Source: UBA11986 sp031402435 (GTDB taxonomy: Bacteria > Bacteroidota > Ignavibacteria > UBA10030 > UBA6906). From it: 64,000 nt of DNA. Where the stretch lies: the NCBI GenBank assembly GCA_031402435.1, contig JANNSJ010000015.1, forward strand, positions 142,814 through 206,813, read 5' to 3'. The first letter of the stretch is position 1. Each line of letters starts with the position of its first letter. Positions 60,395 to 64,000 of the stretch are shown piece by piece. Under the pieces are notes generated by a model, which was not told the DNA's origin, did not search any database, and was given only the letters and a program-made list of their open reading frames with translations. The position numbers and the translations under genes are program-made.

Positions 60395-61831
60395 ATGGCA
60401 GAAGAAAAAGGGAAGGTGGAAGTCCGGGAAGCAACGGCCTCTGCAACACTGAAAACGGCCGACCTTGCGGTTCTCATGCCTCCCAAGACAGGATCGCTTC
60501 TCCCTGAAGGAACTGCTGTAAAGATACTTCCCTCAGCCAAAGACTTTCCTTTGGAGAATGCCCAGACATCGGAGGAGTCGGCCGCCAAGCAGCTCAAGAT
60601 CACACGGTCCAAGGCGGACGTGAACGCAGGCTATGTTCATTTGAAGCGGCTGCAACTCCTCAAGGACATGCTCGCAGGTGCGGCAGATCTGAATACGCTG
60701 AGACAGCGGGTGAAAGATCGACGGGAGTTGGTTGCGAAGGTGTTCCAGCAAAATATGGCTGCCATGTTTGCTTCGCAGCGTCCGCTTGAAAAGACATACC
60801 GGGAACTCGACACCTTCTTCATGGAAGCGCGCGTGATGCCCGGCGAGGAGGTTGCATATGTTTCGATTGTCAATGCCTCGGCGGATCGCAACTTCAATGA
60901 GCTGATGGATCCGGAAAACGGCATCGCCTCGAAAATTTCGAACCGTGAGAATTTTGACATGAAAAGCTTGATTGGTCTTATCGTCATACCCGAGTGGGTC
61001 GGCAGCGAGGCGAAACTCGTCAAGTACGGAGAACTTGCCCAGCACAGCATGGCTCATCTGTTTACCGGTTTTCCGGATGTTTCATTGAAAGAAGCACACG
61101 AGATGTTTGATGTTGGAGGTGATCTTGCAGAACTGAAGTCGACGGATCCTGTAAAGCAACACATCTCGGTCGTTGCAAACCCGCTTCGCATCCGTAAGGC
61201 CACAAGATTCGAGAAGGACCTTGGCGACCTCTACATCAATCCGACCGGGATCATGGCTGGAAAGGTTTACAAGGGAGACATCAAGGAAGGAATCCATATC
61301 GCGCAGGCAAACAAGCCGCACGAAGTGAAAATTCCGACCCCTGATGGTTCTCCACTGGAGATGAAATGGAACATCCGAGGCGGCCAGCAAATGAAGTTTA
61401 ACAAGGCCGTGATACCGCTTGCCCAGTATGAGGGACTGGTCTTCTGGGGCGTCGATACACTCTATCAAGCCGGCGGGCAAGGCGACGAAGGAATGGACCA
61501 GTACACAGTGAAGAGGTGCGACGAATATATCGCGAAAGTGGTACTCCACTTCCTGAACGGGCGGACATTTGTCCCGAACGAGGAAGAGAGCAGGGATGGT
61601 ATTCGGTCCGCCATTCAAAAGTTCCTGATGCACAACACCGGCGGCAGCTCGAAAATGCTGGAAACCGGGAAGGTCGATGCCGTTGAAGTTGTCACGAATT
61701 CCGATGGCAGCGTGAACAACCAGGCAATTGATATCCGCGTGTCCGTCAAGTATAAGAACGCCATCCGCCAGTTGAACCTGTTCCTTGTAGCAGACGATGC
61801 GAATCACTGGAAGGAAGGCGCGAAGGAATGA
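60395..61831 (+). CDS. tssC: TssC-like contractile sheath large subunit
   Basis: 478 residues after AAAGGAATG. An Ala/Thr-rich N-terminus is followed by helical parts (KRLQLLKDMLAGAADLNTLR) and the sheath core with RVMPGEEVAYVSIVNASADR, FDMKSLIGLIVIPEWVGSEA, ARRF-like tracts, IRKATRFEKDLGDLYINPTG and KFNKAVIPLAQYEGLVFWGV. The C-terminal strands NNQAIDIRVSVKYKNAIRQL are the intersubunit-linking part. TssC (VipB) forms the sheath with TssB. The length is about that of TssC from the Bacteroidota T6SSiii type. The start of the VgrG gene lies 52 bases downstream of its stop. Confidence 0.78.
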   Translation: MAEEKGKVEVREATASATLKTADLAVLMPPKTGSLLPEGTAVKILPSAKDFPLENAQTSEESAAKQLKITRSKADVNAGYVHLKRLQLLKDMLAGAADLNTLRQRVKDRRELVAKVFQQNMAAMFASQRPLEKTYRELDTFFMEARVMPGEEVAYVSIVNASADRNFNELMDPENGIASKISNRENFDMKSLIGLIVIPEWVGSEAKLVKYGELAQHSMAHLFTGFPDVSLKEAHEMFDVGGDLAELKSTDPVKQHISVVANPLRIRKATRFEKDLGDLYINPTGIMAGKVYKGDIKEGIHIAQANKPHEVKIPTPDGSPLEMKWNIRGGQQMKFNKAVIPLAQYEGLVFWGVDTLYQAGGQGDEGMDQYTVKRCDEYIAKVVLHFLNGRTFVPNEEESRDGIRSAIQKFLMHNTGGSSKMLETGKVDAVEVVTNSDGSVNNQAIDIRVSVKYKNAIRQLNLFLVADDANHWKEGAKE

Positions 61832-61883
61832 TGAGCTTTGCCCGAAGCGTGTCGAATGTTCATACGTTGGTCATTCAGGGTGC

Positions 61884-63653
61884 ATGATGAATACGCATGT
61901 GGCTGTCAAAATAAACGGGGAAGCGCACGGACTGCAATTCCGTAGTGCGCGGATTCAGCAGTCCTTGTTTGTCCCGAACCGCATACAGGTTGAGCTGGGT
62001 TTCAAGTCGACCGAGGCGAGTTCTGTATATGACAAGGCTGCGGCCTCATGGCTTGGCGCCGAATTGTCCGTGGTGTTTGGCGATAAGGATGACAGCACCG
62101 TGGAGAAAAAGTACAAAGCAATCATTACTTCATTCTCGCTCGGTACGGATACGCTCCTGTTGGTTGCACAATCGGCAGACCACGTGATGACCGTCGGGCG
62201 AAAGCACAGGGCATTCGTGAATATGGCGGTCTCGGATATTGTGAATGATGTCGTCAAGGCAAACGGAGGTGAATCTTCAATCACCAACCCCAGCCAGAGC
62301 CTGAAGTTCAATTTCTTGCAACAATATGAAGAAACCGACGCCAACTTCCTGAAACGACTTGCACGGTTTGATGGATGTGTTTTTTTCCATGACGGCGAGA
62401 AGTTCATCTACGCTCCGGGCATGGGAGGAGGAAAGAGCGTTTCGCTGGAACTCGGCCATCTCAATGATGTCCAGATGGTGTGTACACTTGGCCTCAATAA
62501 GTGGAAGGGCGCTCCGTATGACTTCTCCAAGCACACAGACCCCAAGAACAATGTCCAGGACTCGGCAAAGTATTCTCCTCCTCCTCATCCCTTTTCATCC
62601 AAGGCATACAACAAGTCTCAGAGCGTCTACAGCACGCAGGTCGAAGAGATCTATAATGAGGCTGTAACAAACAATTCCCAATTTCAATCCTTCCTGGCGC
62701 ACCAGCAGTCCTTCGCCGGCGGTAATCTTGTGAAGGTCACAGGAAAAACAAATCATCCATCGGTTGCGATCGGACGGACCATCAAGAGCAAAGACCATCC
62801 CATTCTCAAAGACGAGGTTGTGGTAACGGACATCGAGATAACATTCAAGGATATTGTGTATAGCAGTGTCTTTGAAGCCGTTTCAGATAAGGCCGTGGTG
62901 ATGACACCGGAACCTGACATACGACACCATCTCGATCTGTTGCAACCTGCCGTTGTTGTGGATAATAAAGACAAGGACAAAATCGGGAGGATCCAGATCC
63001 GGTACTTGTGGGATGCCAAGGGCAACAGCGTTGCCTGGGCGCGTCTCGCTCACATGGGTGGCGGAGGTTCAAGCGGTGGTTCGTATGGAACTCATTTTGT
63101 TCCCCGGATTGGTGACCAGGTTCTTGTGGGATTCGAGAATGGCGATCCATCGCTGCCCATTATTCTTGGCAGCCTGTATCATAGTGAAACAAAGCCGGAT
63201 TTTGCGACGGAGAATGGCACCGAAGAGGTGCTGCTCGTGAAGACGCCACGCCAATCAACTATCCGTGTGCTTGACAAGGACGGATCGGAGGAGATTGTTG
63301 TCAGCATGAAGGACAACAAGAATCTCATACGCCTGGAATTAAAGGAACCGAAAATCACTATTGAATCTCTTGACGGAACGATAGCGGTCCATTCAAAAAC
63401 CATCCAATTGAAGGCGGATGATAAAATTGAGTTACAGGCAAAGAGTATCGAGATAACCACGCAACAGAACTTCAAGGTAGAGGCCAAGGGCAACGCAAAC
63501 ATGGAGGCGACCGGGAACGTCAACGTTAAGGGTACACAGGGCTGCGTGGTTGAAGGGACGGCAAGTATGACAGTGAAAAATGGAGCGGGCGGTGAGATAG
63601 CAATGAGCGGCCCTTCCGTCAATGTCAATAAAGGCGCGCTGGAGGTAGCCTGA
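61884..63653 (+). CDS. vgrG: VgrG/TssI-type tip protein
   Basis: 589 residues from the first of two adjacent ATGs after CAGGG; the open frame upstream lies within and behind tssC and adds nothing conserved. The gp27-like hub (MNTHVAVKINGEAHGLQFRS, LKRLARFDGCVFFHDGEKFI) is followed by the gp5-like OB fold (KIGRIQIRYLWDAKGNSVAW, GTHFVPRIGDQVLVGFENGD, LPIILGSLYHSETKPDFATE) and a beta-helix needle of repeated short strands (IQLKADDKIELQAKSIEITT, NVNVKGTQGCVVEGTASMTV). No extra effector domain is attached. It forms the spike trimer on the tube. The next gene starts in its stop codon. Confidence 0.88.
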   Translation: MMNTHVAVKINGEAHGLQFRSARIQQSLFVPNRIQVELGFKSTEASSVYDKAAASWLGAELSVVFGDKDDSTVEKKYKAIITSFSLGTDTLLLVAQSADHVMTVGRKHRAFVNMAVSDIVNDVVKANGGESSITNPSQSLKFNFLQQYEETDANFLKRLARFDGCVFFHDGEKFIYAPGMGGGKSVSLELGHLNDVQMVCTLGLNKWKGAPYDFSKHTDPKNNVQDSAKYSPPPHPFSSKAYNKSQSVYSTQVEEIYNEAVTNNSQFQSFLAHQQSFAGGNLVKVTGKTNHPSVAIGRTIKSKDHPILKDEVVVTDIEITFKDIVYSSVFEAVSDKAVVMTPEPDIRHHLDLLQPAVVVDNKDKDKIGRIQIRYLWDAKGNSVAWARLAHMGGGGSSGGSYGTHFVPRIGDQVLVGFENGDPSLPIILGSLYHSETKPDFATENGTEEVLLVKTPRQSTIRVLDKDGSEEIVVSMKDNKNLIRLELKEPKITIESLDGTIAVHSKTIQLKADDKIELQAKSIEITTQQNFKVEAKGNANMEATGNVNVKGTQGCVVEGTASMTVKNGAGGEIAMSGPSVNVNKGALEVA

Positions 63654-64000
63654 TGCCGGGGTTTCTTTTAACAATGAGTTGTGTTGTTACGTGTGCCCAC
63701 GCTGGTCAGGCAAAACCCACGTCTCCCAATGCACGCGTGAAGATCATGGGAACCCCAGTGCCAATGTCCTCTCCGCCGTTTATGGTTGCAGGCTGCGTCA
63801 TGGCGATTCCTCCTCCCGCAGGACCCGGACCCACTCCGTGTATCTCGGCAACGTTTCTGCCACCAACAATGACCATGCGGGTGAAGTCGATGGGTCAGCC
63901 TCTCTTATGCCAATCAAGTGCAACCGGACCCGCAATCACCATACCGCCATCCCCGCCGGTACCACTGCTTCCTGTTTCCTTTGCCGGTCAGACACGCGTA
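63653..64000 (+). CDS. PAAR-like (DUF4280-type) spike tip protein, 3' end outside window
   Basis: 116 residues visible; the frame is open at the window end. MPGFLLTMSCVVTCAHAGQA, the proline-rich GTPVPMSSPPFM, PCISATFLPPTMTMRVKSMG and LLCQSSATGPAITIPPSPPV carry the Gly/Pro turn and Cys pattern of PAAR-like DUF4280/DUF4150 proteins, which cap the VgrG spike and sharpen the tip. The start overlaps the vgrG stop by one base. Whether an effector domain follows cannot be seen. Confidence 0.7.
   Translation, partial: MPGFLLTMSCVVTCAHAGQAKPTSPNARVKIMGTPVPMSSPPFMVAGCVMAIPPPAGPGPTPCISATFLPPTMTMRVKSMGQPLLCQSSATGPAITIPPSPPVPLLPVSFAGQTRV

Noticed and set aside
62595..62798. Minus-strand frames within vgrG
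   Set aside because: Shadows of a clear VgrG gene.
1..64000. CRISPR arrays, rRNA genes or full insertion sequences
   Set aside because: None seen; no transposase or integrase was recognised on either strand.

Overview
The window (about 50% GC, densely coded) most likely comes from a member of the Fibrobacterota-Chlorobiota-Bacteroidota group, probably Ignavibacteria-like. The evidence is a secreted metallopeptidase ending in a type IX secretion (T9SS) type A sorting domain with the QNYPNPFNPS signature, a DUF3098 protein, and a divergent type VI secretion (T6SS)-like locus. This placement is inferred from protein families only; there is no rRNA gene in the window.

Layout. (1) 1-2.7 kb: the end of a SAM methyltransferase, an NAD(P)-binding protein, a small unknown protein, and a PQQ-propeller protein that faces the T9SS metallopeptidase across a perfect bidirectional terminator hairpin. 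(2) 5.8-16.5 kb: a very tight operon for surface polysaccharide. It holds six family 2 glycosyltransferases, a Wzx-type flippase, two methyltransferases and a degenerate GT-A-like protein, and runs into nadD and an ORF6N DNA-binding gene. (3) 16.5-19.0 kb: a class III cyclase/TolB/TPR gene lies between two 68-bp direct repeats. Each repeat carries the 5' half of tRNA-Arg(CCU); only the right-hand copy is an intact tRNA. (4) 19-26.5 kb: proS, an aldehyde dehydrogenase, dnaE and trxA. (5) 26.6-36.4 kb: an alpha-2-macroglobulin gene and pbpC, separated by an opposing plsC/GNAT/rnhA operon. (6) 36.7-40.3 kb: a flavin reductase, a small unknown protein, YceI, an ACT-domain protein, a cation diffusion facilitator and an RDD protein. 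(7) 40.4-48.7 kb: aspS, the two halves of an AtuA-type protein, prfB with its programmed +1 frameshift, a LolC/E/D-type ABC transporter, then an intrinsic terminator placed just before a DUF3098 gene. (8) 48.7-49.75 kb: a gene-poor stretch.

(9) 49.76-64.0 kb, the most interesting part: a collinear locus for a contractile injection system of T6SS type. In order it has an acidic protein with a charged helical tail, a helical protein, TssK, a soluble GTPase, an unknown 250-residue protein, a short ClpV/TssH without a middle domain, Hcp-like tube protein 1, TssB, Hcp-like proteins 2-4, TssC, VgrG and a PAAR-like spike protein cut off by the window end. No TssJ, TssL or TssM, and nothing recognisable as the TssN-R anchor of T6SSiii, lies in the window. 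The soluble GTPase with complete G1, G3 and G4 motifs is not a known T6SS core part. TssE, TssF and TssG are not seen and may lie beyond position 64000.

How the parts work together: region 2 builds and flips a lipid-linked glycan; region 5 covers peptidoglycan and periplasmic defence; region 7 couples translation genes to lipoprotein sorting; region 9 encodes sheath (TssB/TssC), tube (Hcp-like), tip (VgrG/PAAR-like), baseplate (TssK) and recycling ATPase (TssH), with a GTPase that may control assembly or firing.
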